Shown piece by piece: positions 23,606 through 31,580 of a stretch of 35,229 nucleotides of DNA. A program made the translations under genes and the position numbers. Positions within the stretch are counted from its first letter, which is position 1, and every line of letters begins with the position of its first letter. The DNA is from Pseudomonadota bacterium (GTDB taxonomy: Bacteria; Pseudomonadota; Alphaproteobacteria; Sphingomonadales; Sphingomonadaceae): assembly GCA_023417515.1 (NCBI GenBank), contig JAEZFL010000006.1:1-35229 (forward strand). The letters run 5' to 3'. The notes beneath the pieces were generated by a model. The model had not been told where the DNA came from and did no database searches. It worked only from the letters and a program-made list of their open reading frames with translations.

Positions 23606-24774
23606 GGAATCTCGTTCATCGATATGGTCGCGACGGCCTGCGCCGCGATGCCTTCGCCGCGGCCGGTGAATCCAAGCCGCTCGGTCGTGGTCGCCTTGAC
23701 GCTAACCCTGCCGATGTCGAGCCGCAACAAGCCGGCGATGCGGGCGCGGATCGCCTCGCGATGCGGACCGATCCTGGGCGCTTCGCAGAGGATCGTGACG
23801 TCGACATGCTCGATCCGACCGCCCTGCCCGTCGACGAGGCTGGCGGCATGTTCGAGGAAGAGGGAGGAGGGGGCGCCGCGCCATTGCGGGTCGCTCGGCG
23901 GAAAATGGTCGCCGATGTCGCCGGCAGTGATGGCGCCGAGCAGGGCGTCGGTGAGCGCGTGGAGCCCGACATCGGCATCGCTATGACCCTTGAGCGCCCG
24001 GCCGTGCGGGATTCGGACGCCGCCGATCCATACATGATCGCCGTCCTCGAAGGTATGAACGTCGAAGCCGAAGCCGGTGCGGGTCGAGCGGTGCGCGCCG
24101 AGCACGGCCTCGGCCCGCGCGAAGTCGTCGATTGTCGTCAGCTTCAGGTTGATCTCGTCGCCCTCGACCGTCGCCACCTCGACGCCGCCCTGGATGGCGA
24201 GCGCCGCATCGTCGGTGAATTCGCCCCCGGCAAAGCGCCCGTGAAGGGCGCGGATGGTAGCCAGCTCGAAGCATTGCGGGGTCTGGACACGGAGAAGGCC
24301 GGCGCGGTCCACTTCACCGACGAGCGTCGAGGCGCCGCGACGAAGGCTGTCGACGACCGGCAATGCCGGCACAACGGCCGCAGCACCGCCGCTGAGAGCG
24401 TCCAGGCAGCGGTCGATCACCGATGCCGGGACGAGAGCGCGTGCGGCGTCGTGAATGAGCATGATCGTCTCGTCCTCGCCGAGGGCGGCGAGGCCGTTCG
24501 CGACCGATTCCTGCCGGGTCGCGCCGCCGAGGATCGGTTCGCCCAGCTCAAGCCCGGCGACGGCGTCGTCGTACAGCGCCCGGTCGTCGGCATGGATGAC
24601 CACGCGCACCTCGTCGACCCGCCTGTGGCGCAGGAATGCGAGCACTGTGCGCCGCAGCACCGGCATCCCGCCGAGTTGGCGATATTGCTTCGGCAATCCG
24701 TCGCCGGCACGGGCGCCGCGGCCGCCGGCGACGATCAGCGCCACTGCGCGCGGAGGGGAAGGGGTCTCGCTCAC
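23602..24774 (-). CDS. ispDF: Bifunctional IspD/IspF enzyme of the MEP isoprenoid pathway
   Basis: A fusion of 2-C-methyl-D-erythritol 4-phosphate cytidylyltransferase (residues about 8-225) and 2-C-methyl-D-erythritol 2,4-cyclodiphosphate synthase (about 232-390), which catalyse two non-consecutive steps; this fusion is common in alphaproteobacteria. IspD shows LIVAGGRGARAGDGLPKQ and IHDAARALVP. IspF shows metal ligands Asp238, His240 (GFDVH) and His272 (GHSDADVGLH), plus the terminal VSVKATTTERLGFTGRGEGI. The start is a GTG at 24774, with no Shine-Dalgarno and a -10-like TAGGGC six bases upstream. It diverges from dusB with 64 bases between the start codons and is coupled to the cinA-like gene. 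Confidence 0.96.
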   Translation of the reverse strand: MSETPSPPRAVALIVAGGRGARAGDGLPKQYRQLGGMPVLRRTVLAFLRHRRVDEVRVVIHADDRALYDDAVAGLELGEPILGGATRQESVANGLAALGEDETIMLIHDAARALVPASVIDRCLDALSGGAAAVVPALPVVDSLRRGASTLVGEVDRAGLLRVQTPQCFELATIRALHGRFAGGEFTDDAALAIQGGVEVATVEGDEINLKLTTIDDFARAEAVLGAHRSTRTGFGFDVHTFEDGDHVWIGGVRIPHGRALKGHSDADVGLHALTDALLGAITAGDIGDHFPPSDPQWRGAPSSLFLEHAASLVDGQGGRIEHVDVTILCEAPRIGPHREAIRARIAGLLRLDIGRVSVKATTTERLGFTGRGEGIAAQAVATISMNEIP

Positions 24775-24780
24775 GCGCCG

Positions 24781-24809
24781 GCCCTAGCCCAGCCCCGCCT
24801 TGCCCGCCA
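24781..24809 (-). promoter_or_regulatory. Possible ispDF promoter, predicted leaderless
   Basis: TAGGGC on the minus strand ends exactly six bases before the GTG. With 17-base spacing the -35 would be TGGCGG, a weak match that overlaps the dusB -35 box. Confidence 0.35.
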
Positions 24810-24828
24810 GCGGCTTAGCCACTATCTG
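24800..24828 (+). promoter_or_regulatory. Likely dusB promoter, near-leaderless
   Basis: TTGCCC, exactly 17 bases, TATCTG. The -10 ends ten bases before the ATG, leaving a predicted leader of only 3-5 bases and no room for a Shine-Dalgarno. Confidence 0.5.
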
Positions 24829-24838
24829 GCGGCCTCCC

Positions 24839-25837
24839 ATGAACCGGTTGAAGCCCATCCAGATCGGACCCGTGCGGGTCGAGACGCCAGTGATCCTGGC
24901 GCCGATGACGGGCGTCACCGACATGCCGTTCCGCCGGGTGGTCAAGCGCTACGGCGCCGGCCTCACCGTCACCGAGATGATCGCCAGCCAGGCCGCCATT
25001 CGCGAAACCCGCCAGTCGCTCCAGAAGATGGAATGGTGCCCGAGCGAGGAACCGGTGTCGATGCAGCTCGCCGGCTGCTCGCCGAGCGAGATGGCCGACG
25101 CCGCCCGGCTCAACGAGGACCGCGGCGCCGCGATCATCGACATCAACATGGGCTGCCCGGTCAAGAAGGTGGTCAACGGCGACGCCGGGTCGGCGCTGAT
25201 GCGCGACCTACCGCTCGCCGCGTCGCTGATCGAGGCGACGGTCAAGGCGGTGAAGGTCCCCGTCACCGTCAAGATGCGCATGGGCTGGGACCATAGCACC
25301 CTCAACGCGCCCGAGCTGGCTCGGATCGCCGAGGATCTCGGCGCCCAGATGATTACGGTTCACGGCCGCACCCGCTGCCAGATGTACAAGGGCGAGGCCG
25401 ACTGGAGCTTCATCCGGTCGGTCAAGGATGCGGTGAAGCTGCCGGTCATCGCCAACGGCGACATCTGCTCGATCGAGGATGCCGAGAAGGCGCTCGACCA
25501 GTCCGGCGCCGACGGCGTGATGATCGGCCGCGGCGCCTATGGCCGCCCGTGGCTGCTGCGCCAGGTGATGCACTGGGCGCAGACCGGCCAGCGGCTCGCC
25601 GACCCGAGCCTCGACGAGCAGCTCGCCGTCATCCTCGAGCAATATGAGGCGATGCTGGAGCTTTACGGCCCGGCGATCGGCGTCAATTGCGCCCGCAAGC
25701 ATATCGGCTGGTACACGCGCGGCCTCTACAATTCGGCCGAGTTCCGCAACGCGTTCAACAAGGTCCTCGACCCCAACCAGGCCAAGGCGATGCTCCGAGA
25801 CTTCTACGCGCCGTGGCTCAGCAAGGCCGCGGCCTGA
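24839..25837 (+). CDS. dusB: tRNA-dihydrouridine synthase DusB (NifR3)
   Basis: FMN-dependent enzyme that reduces specific uridines in the tRNA D-loop. The protein has 332 residues. The TIM-barrel start LAPMTGVTDMPFRRVVKRYGAGL and the catalytic loop DINMGCPVKKV with Cys106 are present, as are HGRTRCQMYKGEADW and IANGDI, which complete the FMN site. The ATG at 24839 follows a promoter-like sequence; a longer frame from 24800 covers the promoter and is rejected. In many alphaproteobacteria this gene (nifR3) heads a cluster with ntrB, ntrC, ntrY and ntrX; here ntrY follows directly after 80 bases. Confidence 0.95.
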   Translation: MNRLKPIQIGPVRVETPVILAPMTGVTDMPFRRVVKRYGAGLTVTEMIASQAAIRETRQSLQKMEWCPSEEPVSMQLAGCSPSEMADAARLNEDRGAAIIDINMGCPVKKVVNGDAGSALMRDLPLAASLIEATVKAVKVPVTVKMRMGWDHSTLNAPELARIAEDLGAQMITVHGRTRCQMYKGEADWSFIRSVKDAVKLPVIANGDICSIEDAEKALDQSGADGVMIGRGAYGRPWLLRQVMHWAQTGQRLADPSLDEQLAVILEQYEAMLELYGPAIGVNCARKHIGWYTRGLYNSAEFRNAFNKVLDPNQAKAMLRDFYAPWLSKAAA

Positions 25838-25905
25838 CGGTCCAATCCTGCACATCCTGCGACGAAGAAGGCGCAATGTGTGTTCTTTGCGCCACAGCCC
25901 TGTGC

Positions 25906-25911
25906 TAGGGC
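25906..25911 (+). promoter_or_regulatory. -10-like box directly before ntrY
   Basis: TAGGGC ends exactly six bases before the ntrY GTG, the same arrangement as at ispDF. At 17-base spacing the -35 position reads TTCTTT, which is poor. The same TAG is the stop codon of a possible short peptide (25876-25908). Confidence 0.3.
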
Positions 25912-25917
25912 CGTCTG

Positions 25918-28227
25918 GTGGACGTAGCGCTGGGCATGATGGAGAATGAGCAACAGGGGCTTCCTGGGGAGGAAAGGGGCCGCTTAGCCGCCCGCCGCCC
26001 ACCCTGGCTGATGCCCGCTCTCGAGATCGGCGCCCTGCTCGTTCTGATCGCCACCGCGACGATCAGCTACTTCGTCATCTCCGGGCGGGAGTCGCCCGAC
26101 ACCTGGCTGGACCCGCCGGTGGTCGCGGCTCTCCTGGTTGCGAACCTAGTCCCCGCGATGGCGCTGATGGTTCTGATCGCACGCCGCATCGCCAAGCGGC
26201 GCGCGGAGAGGCTGGGGCTGGGCGAGGGGCGCCTCCACGTCCGGCTCGTGGTGCTGTTCTCGATCATCGCGGCGATCCCGACGCTGCTTGTCGTGGTCTT
26301 CGCCTCGGTCCTCTTCCAAAGCAGCCAGGAATTCTGGTTCTCGGACCGGTGGCGCGGAAGTGTGGAGAATGCGGTTCGGCTGACGCGGCAATCATATGAT
26401 CGCGAGGTGACCCGTGTGCGGAACGAGAACGTCGCCATGGCGACCGACCTCGCCAGGGCTCTCGCCGCGTTCGATTACGACAATCCCGAATTCCACCTGT
26501 TCTTCGGCGAGCAGATCCTGAATCGTAATTTGTCCGAAGGGATCCTCATCAGGTTTACGCCCGCAACAGGCATCCAGGCGCTTCTGCTCATCAACCCGTA
26601 CGAGAGGGCCAATCTCGAGCAGTCGATCGACCCAAGGCTTTTTGCGCAGCTGCGTGAGCCGCTCCAGACCATATTGATCCAGGAGCAGAACAGGATCGGT
26701 GCGCTGACGCGCTTTCCGGCGGGCGAGGACCTCTATCTCTACGCGGCCCGGGTCTATGGCGAGAATGCAGGCTTTGTCCCGCAAGACGCCGCCGATGAGG
26801 CCAGCCTGGAATTCGAGCGGGTGATGATCGACCAGCTCCGCCAGGGAGAAACCCTCACCCGCGACTATGAGGCGCTGTCGAACGAGGCGAGGGCGCTGCA
26901 GTTCCGGTTCAACGCGGCGATCCTGGCGGTTTCGATCCTGATCGTGGCGATCGCGATCTGGGTGGCGCTGAGGCTCGCGGATCGCCTGGTGCGCCCGGTT
27001 GGAGCACTTGTGGGAGCTGCGCGCCAGATCAGCGCCGGAGACCTCACCGCGCGGGTCCCTCAGGCGGGGGCCGACGACGAGCTGAGCAGGCTCGGCGAGG
27101 CGTTCAACGCGATGACCGAGCAGCTCGAAGAGCAGACCGGAGCGCTGGTCAGCGCCAACCAGCAATTGGATAGCCGCCGCGCCTTCATGGAAGCGGTCCT
27201 TGCCGGGGTGACGGCGGGCGTGATCTCCATCGACGAGGAGCGCATCATCCGCCTCGCCAACTCCACCGCGGAGGCGCTGCTTCGCACCAGCGGGCTTAGT
27301 CCGGTCGGCCAGAAGCTCGTGGACGTGGCGCCGGAGCTGGACCAGTTGCTGTCCGATTCCGAGGCCGAGAATATCGTCCAGTTCGCCAGCCGCGGCGAGC
27401 CGCGCACGCTCGCCGTCAAGACGGTGGCGGTGGAGGGCGGGCATGTGCTCACCTTCGACGACATCACCGAGCAGCTGGTCGACCAGCGCCGCGCCGCCTG
27501 GTCCGACGTCGCCCGGCGGATCGCTCATGAGATCAAGAACCCGCTGACCCCGATCCAGCTCGCCGCAGAGCGGTTGCAGCGGCGGTACGGCACCGAAGTG
27601 GCCTCCGACCCCGCGACGTTCGAGCGGCTGACCGGGACCATCGTCCGCCAGGTCGGCGACCTCAGGCGCATGGTCGACGAATTCTCGTCCTTCGCCCGAA
27701 TGCCCAAGCCGGTGTTCAAGCCGGAGGCGGTGACCGACATCGCGCGCCAGGCGATGTTCCTGCACGAGGTCGCTCATCCCGTGATCACGTTCAGCTTCGA
27801 TGCTCCGGAGCCGTCGCCGGTCCTGGTCTGCGATCGCCGTCATCTCGGCCAGGCGCTGACCAATGTCGTCAAGAATGGCGTCGAGGCGATCGAGCAGAAG
27901 AATGAGGAGGGCGCGGTCGAGGGCGAGCGGATCGCGATGCGGGTCGCCGAGGATGGCGGGCGGCTGGTCATCGAGGTCGAGGACAGCGGAATCGGCCTTC
28001 CCGCCGACCGTGGCCGGATCACCGAGCCCTATATGACGACGAGGGCCAAGGGCACCGGCCTCGGCCTGGCCATCGTCAAGAAGATCGTCGAAGAGCATTT
28101 CGGGCAGATCGAGTTCGCGGATGCGCCCGATGGCGGCACGTTGGTCCGCCTCATCTTCGATGTCGAAACGCTCGCCCGGCTCGGCAGCGGCGCCCGAATC
28201 ATGGAAGAACATTCAGTTGGTGGTTGA
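25918..28227 (+). CDS. ntrY: Nitrogen/redox sensor histidine kinase NtrY
   Basis: Membrane sensor kinase of the NtrY-NtrX pair, linked in alphaproteobacteria to nitrogen, redox and envelope control. The protein has 769 residues with transmembrane segments at about 33-55, 66-88, 108-133 and 330-352. A periplasmic loop lies between the last two, followed by HAMP, a PAS-like domain, and the kinase core. The H-box ARRIAHEIKNPLTPIQLAAERL has the phosphorylated His537. The N box (NVVKNGVEAIE), G1 (DSGIGLP) and G2 (GTGLGLAIVKKIVEEHFG) follow. The FARMPKP motif is typical of NtrY. The start is taken as the GTG at 25918; ATGs at 25936 and 25939 are alternatives. The stop overlaps the start region of ntrX. 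No ntrB or ntrC gene lies between dusB and this gene. Confidence 0.93.
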   Translation: MDVALGMMENEQQGLPGEERGRLAARRPPWLMPALEIGALLVLIATATISYFVISGRESPDTWLDPPVVAALLVANLVPAMALMVLIARRIAKRRAERLGLGEGRLHVRLVVLFSIIAAIPTLLVVVFASVLFQSSQEFWFSDRWRGSVENAVRLTRQSYDREVTRVRNENVAMATDLARALAAFDYDNPEFHLFFGEQILNRNLSEGILIRFTPATGIQALLLINPYERANLEQSIDPRLFAQLREPLQTILIQEQNRIGALTRFPAGEDLYLYAARVYGENAGFVPQDAADEASLEFERVMIDQLRQGETLTRDYEALSNEARALQFRFNAAILAVSILIVAIAIWVALRLADRLVRPVGALVGAARQISAGDLTARVPQAGADDELSRLGEAFNAMTEQLEEQTGALVSANQQLDSRRAFMEAVLAGVTAGVISIDEERIIRLANSTAEALLRTSGLSPVGQKLVDVAPELDQLLSDSEAENIVQFASRGEPRTLAVKTVAVEGGHVLTFDDITEQLVDQRRAAWSDVARRIAHEIKNPLTPIQLAAERLQRRYGTEVASDPATFERLTGTIVRQVGDLRRMVDEFSSFARMPKPVFKPEAVTDIARQAMFLHEVAHPVITFSFDAPEPSPVLVCDRRHLGQALTNVVKNGVEAIEQKNEEGAVEGERIAMRVAEDGGRLVIEVEDSGIGLPADRGRITEPYMTTRAKGTGLGLAIVKKIVEEHFGQIEFADAPDGGTLVRLIFDVETLARLGSGARIMEEHSVGG

Positions 28228-28232
28228 TCTCA

Positions 28233-29621
28233 ATGTCGCTTGATATTCTCATCGTCGATGACGAGCAGGACATTCGCGAGCTCGTCTCGGGCGTGCTGGA
28301 GGACGAGGGCTATACCACCCGCACCGCCGCCAACAGCACGAGCGCGCTCCAGGCTTTGGCCGAGCGGCGGCCGTCGCTGGCATTGCTCGACGTCTGGCTG
28401 CAGGGCTCCAAGCTCGACGGGCTTCAGCTGCTCGAGGAGATCAAGCGGCGCGACCCGTCCCTGCCGGTGCTGATGATCTCCGGCCACGGCAATCTCGACA
28501 CCGCGGTCGCGGCGATCCGCCAGGGCGCGGTCGACTTCATCGAGAAGCCGTTCGAGGCGGAGCATCTCGTCCACCTCGTCCGCCGCGCCACCGAGACCGA
28601 GCGGCTTCGCCGCGAGAATGAGAGCCTTCGGGCCCAGGTCGGCCAGGAGATGGAGCTGACCGGCACGTCGACGGCATTGAACCAGGTCCGCGCGACTCTG
28701 AAGCGCGTCGCCGCGACCGGCAGCCGGGTGCTGATCACCGGTCCGGCCGGCGTCGGCAAGGAAGTGGCGGCGCGCCTGCTCCACAATTGGAGCCCGCGCA
28801 CCCGCGGCCCGTTCATCGTGGTCGGAGCGGCGCAGATGACTCCGGAACGGGTCGAGGAAGAGCTGTTCGGAGTCGAGGAAGGGGGCGAGCTCGTCCGCCC
28901 GGGCCTGCTCGAGCAGGCGCATGGCGGGACGCTCTATGTCGACGAGGTCGCCGACATGCCCGCCTCGACCCAGGGCAAGATCCTGCGCGTGCTGACCGAC
29001 CAGAGCTTCTCCCGCGTCGGCGGCCAGCGCATCGTCAAGGTCGACATGCGGGTCGTGTCGTCGACCGCGCGCAACCTTCAGGACGAGATCGCCGCGGGGC
29101 GGTTCCGCGAGGACCTCTATTACCGCCTGAACGTGGTGCCGGTGCACGTGCCGGCGCTGGCCGAGCGGCGCGAGGACATTCCCGAGCTCGTCACCCGCTT
29201 CGCGGCGCGCTTCGCGGCCGAACGGCGGGTCGGGACCCCGACCATCTCGGGCGATGCGCTGGCCGCGCTCCAGGCCTATGACTGGCCGGGCAATGTCCGC
29301 CAGCTGAGGAACGTCATCGAGCGCACGGTGATCCTGGCGCCTGGCGAGCGGATCGGCTGCATCGAGATCGACATGCTTCCGCCGGAGATCCTCAGCGACC
29401 AGGCGCAGCTGACTCCGAGCGAGGCGGTCAAGGCGATCATGGGCACGCCGCTGAGGGAGGCCCGCGAGACGTTCGAGCGGGAATATCTGCGGGTCCAGAT
29501 CCGCCGCTTCTCCGGCAACATCTCGCGCACCGCGACCTTCATCGGCATGGAGCGCTCGGCTTTGCACAGGAAGCTCAAGGCCTTGGGCCTCGGCGAGACT
29601 CGCGGCGAGAGCGAGGAATAG
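28233..29621 (+). CDS. ntrX: Response regulator NtrX
   Basis: Partner of NtrY. The protein has 462 residues with a receiver domain (Asp9, Asp10, phosphoacceptor Asp53, Lys105), an AAA+ domain (Walker A GPAGVGKE; VDEVADMP for Walker B) and a C-terminal Fis-type helix-turn-helix (FSGNISRTATFIGMERSALHRKLKALGL). The GAFTGA loop needed to contact sigma-54 RNA polymerase is missing: the region after EEELFG (about residue 209) reads VEEGGELVRPGLLEQAHGG. NtrX of several alphaproteobacteria shares this loss and acts with sigma-70 promoters or as a repressor. The ATG at 28233 fits the family start; a TTG at 28224 overlapping the ntrY stop is possible. It is in one operon with ntrY. Confidence 0.94.
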   Translation: MSLDILIVDDEQDIRELVSGVLEDEGYTTRTAANSTSALQALAERRPSLALLDVWLQGSKLDGLQLLEEIKRRDPSLPVLMISGHGNLDTAVAAIRQGAVDFIEKPFEAEHLVHLVRRATETERLRRENESLRAQVGQEMELTGTSTALNQVRATLKRVAATGSRVLITGPAGVGKEVAARLLHNWSPRTRGPFIVVGAAQMTPERVEEELFGVEEGGELVRPGLLEQAHGGTLYVDEVADMPASTQGKILRVLTDQSFSRVGGQRIVKVDMRVVSSTARNLQDEIAAGRFREDLYYRLNVVPVHVPALAERREDIPELVTRFAARFAAERRVGTPTISGDALAALQAYDWPGNVRQLRNVIERTVILAPGERIGCIEIDMLPPEILSDQAQLTPSEAVKAIMGTPLREARETFEREYLRVQIRRFSGNISRTATFIGMERSALHRKLKALGLGETRGESEE

Positions 29622-29721
29622 CGCCGGGCTGCAATTTGCCGCGGGATCGCCTATAGCGGGCGCGAATTCGCCACTCGGGTGAACAACAGAAGCTTTCAAA
29701 CAGCCGATCGGGGAGAGCGGG

Positions 29722-30231
29722 ATGGCCGACAAGGTCAACAATCTGCAGGACATGTTCCTGAACACGCTTCGGCGGTCGAAAACCCCGGTGACGATGTTCC
29801 TCGTCAAGGGCGTCAAGCTCCAGGGAATCATCACCTGGTTCGACAATTTCTCGGTGCTGCTGCGCCGCGACGGCCAGGCCCAGCTCATCTACAAGCATGC
29901 CATCTCGACGGTGATGCCGGCCCAGTCAATCGACCTGACCGACATCCAGAAGGCGTTCGACGAGCAGTCGGCGAAGAAGAAGCCGACGCTTCTCCAGGAG
30001 GTTTTTCTCGGCGCGGTGCGCCGGTCGGGGGAGCCGGTGACGATGTTCCTCGTTAACGGGGTGATGCTCCAGGGCGAGATCGCGGCCTTCGACCTGTTCT
30101 GCATGCTGCTCCAGCGCGACAGCATGGCGCAGCTGGTCTACAAGCACGCCATCTCGACGGTGCAGCCCGAACATCCGGTCAGCCTGATCGAGCAGCAGGC
30201 CGACGAGACGCCCGAGGAGAGTGGCGCCTGA
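29722..30231 (+). CDS. hfq: Tandem two-domain RNA chaperone Hfq
   Basis: Hfq is an Sm-like RNA chaperone for small-RNA pairing, normally about 80 residues forming hexamers. This protein has 169 residues with two complete Hfq units. Unit 1 (about 5-68) has LQD at 8-10, KLQG at 32-35, FDNF and YKHAISTV at 57-64. Unit 2 (about 88-150) has LQE at 91-93, MLQG at 115-118, FDLF and YKHAISTV at 140-147. The units are joined by a linker ending AKKKP, and the protein ends in an acidic tail. Stretches of DNA are nearly identical between units (CGGTGACGATGTTCCTCGT in both). GGGGAG at 29709-29714 sets the ATG. A -10-like TATAGC lies at 29652-29657. hflX follows, overlapping the stop. Confidence 0.96.
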   Translation: MADKVNNLQDMFLNTLRRSKTPVTMFLVKGVKLQGIITWFDNFSVLLRRDGQAQLIYKHAISTVMPAQSIDLTDIQKAFDEQSAKKKPTLLQEVFLGAVRRSGEPVTMFLVNGVMLQGEIAAFDLFCMLLQRDSMAQLVYKHAISTVQPEHPVSLIEQQADETPEESGA

Positions 30232-31580
30232 GCGTCTTCAACCGCGCCGAAGCCGACCTAGCCCGCGGCGCCCCTGCAATCATCGCCTTGCCCGAGCTGG
30301 GGTCCGGCAGCCGCCGCGACACCGAGGCGCGGCTGGAGGAGGCGGCGGGTCTTGCCGAGGCGATCGGGATCGACGTCAAGGACAAACGCGCCTTCAAGAT
30401 CCGCAGCCCGCGGCCCAAGACCCTGTTCGGCCAGGGCCAGGTCGACGCGATCGCCGAGGCGATGGTCCAGGCCGAGGCCGAATTGCTGATCGTCGACGGG
30501 ACGGTCTCGCCGATCCAGCAGAAGAACCTGGAGGACGCGGTCAAGGGCAAGGTCATCGACCGCACCGGCCTGATCCTCGAGATTTTCGGCGAGCGGGCGG
30601 CGACGGCGGAAGGGCGGCTCCAGGTCGAACTCGCCCATCTCGACTATCAGGCGGGCCGGCTGGTGCGGTCCTGGACCCACCTTGAGCGGCAGCGCGGCGG
30701 CTTCGGCTTCCTCGGCGGCCCGGGCGAGACCCAGATCGAGGCCGACCGAAGGCTGATCCGCGACCGCATGGCCAAGCTCAGGCGCGAGCTGGAGCAGGTC
30801 ACCCGCACCCGATCGCTTCACCGCTCGCGCCGGCAGAAGGCACCGTGGCCGGTGATCGCGCTGGTCGGCTACACCAATGCCGGCAAGTCGACATTGTTCA
30901 ACCGGCTGACCCGGGCCGAGGTGTTCGCCGAGAATCTGCTGTTCGCGACCCTCGACCCGACGATGCGCGAGGTGTCGCTGCCGGGGCTTCCGAAGGCGAT
31001 CCTGTCGGACACGGTGGGCTTCATCTCGGACCTTCCCACCCAGCTCGTCGCGGCGTTCCGGGCGACTCTCGAGGAAGTGCTCGCGGCCGACATCATCGTC
31101 CATGTCCGCGACATCTCCCACCCCGACAGCGAGGCGCAGCGCGACGATGTCGAGCAGGTGCTGAAGGAGCTCGGCGTTCTTCACGACGGCGAGGGCGGGG
31201 AGGGCGCCGGGAGCGCCGCTCCGATGATCGAGGCGTGGAACAAGATCGACCTGCTCGACGGTGACGATGGTCCCGATGTTCGCACTGACGCCCTGCCTGA
31301 ACGCGCCGCAATCCTGGCCGAGGCGGAGCGCCGAGAGGACGTCGTCGTGCTGTCAGCGCTGAGCGGGGAAGGGGTGGACGACCTCCTCGCCTGCGTCGCC
31401 GCTCACCTCAAGAAGGACGCCCGTCTCCAGGAAGTGACGCTCGGCGCCGGCGACGGCGAGGCCATTGCCTGGCTCCACCAGCATGGCGAGGTCCTCCACC
31501 AGGAAAGCGAGGGCCTCGAGACCCGCCTGCTCGTCAGAATCGCGCCGGCGGAATGGGAGCGCTTCCAGGCGCGACGGTGA
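30228..31580 (+). CDS. hflX: Ribosome-associated GTPase HflX, probable CTG start
   Basis: HflX binds the 50S subunit and splits or rescues stalled ribosomes. It has the HflX N-terminal domain, the Gly-rich block GGFGFLGGPGETQIEADRRLI, a coiled stretch, and a GTPase domain with G1 GYTNAGKST (about 213), G3 SDTVGF (about 259) and G4 WNKID (about 337). The start is unusual. The first standard start is a TTG at 30288, which has no ribosome binding site and removes the first beta strand (PAIIALPEL). The frame is open further upstream and contains a CTG at 30228 overlapping the hfq TGA, with GAGGAG ending eight bases before it (30214-30219). I therefore take the CTG, giving 450 residues. It is co-transcribed with hfq. 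Confidence 0.9.
   Translation: MSVFNRAEADLARGAPAIIALPELGSGSRRDTEARLEEAAGLAEAIGIDVKDKRAFKIRSPRPKTLFGQGQVDAIAEAMVQAEAELLIVDGTVSPIQQKNLEDAVKGKVIDRTGLILEIFGERAATAEGRLQVELAHLDYQAGRLVRSWTHLERQRGGFGFLGGPGETQIEADRRLIRDRMAKLRRELEQVTRTRSLHRSRRQKAPWPVIALVGYTNAGKSTLFNRLTRAEVFAENLLFATLDPTMREVSLPGLPKAILSDTVGFISDLPTQLVAAFRATLEEVLAADIIVHVRDISHPDSEAQRDDVEQVLKELGVLHDGEGGEGAGSAAPMIEAWNKIDLLDGDDGPDVRTDALPERAAILAEAERREDVVVLSALSGEGVDDLLACVAAHLKKDARLQEVTLGAGDGEAIAWLHQHGEVLHQESEGLETRLLVRIAPAEWERFQARR

Noticed and set aside
28233..29621. NtrC as the identity of the response regulator
   Set aside because: It lacks GAFTGA, is paired with a membrane kinase carrying FARMPKP and ARRIAHEIKNPLTP, and precedes hfq, all of which indicate NtrX.
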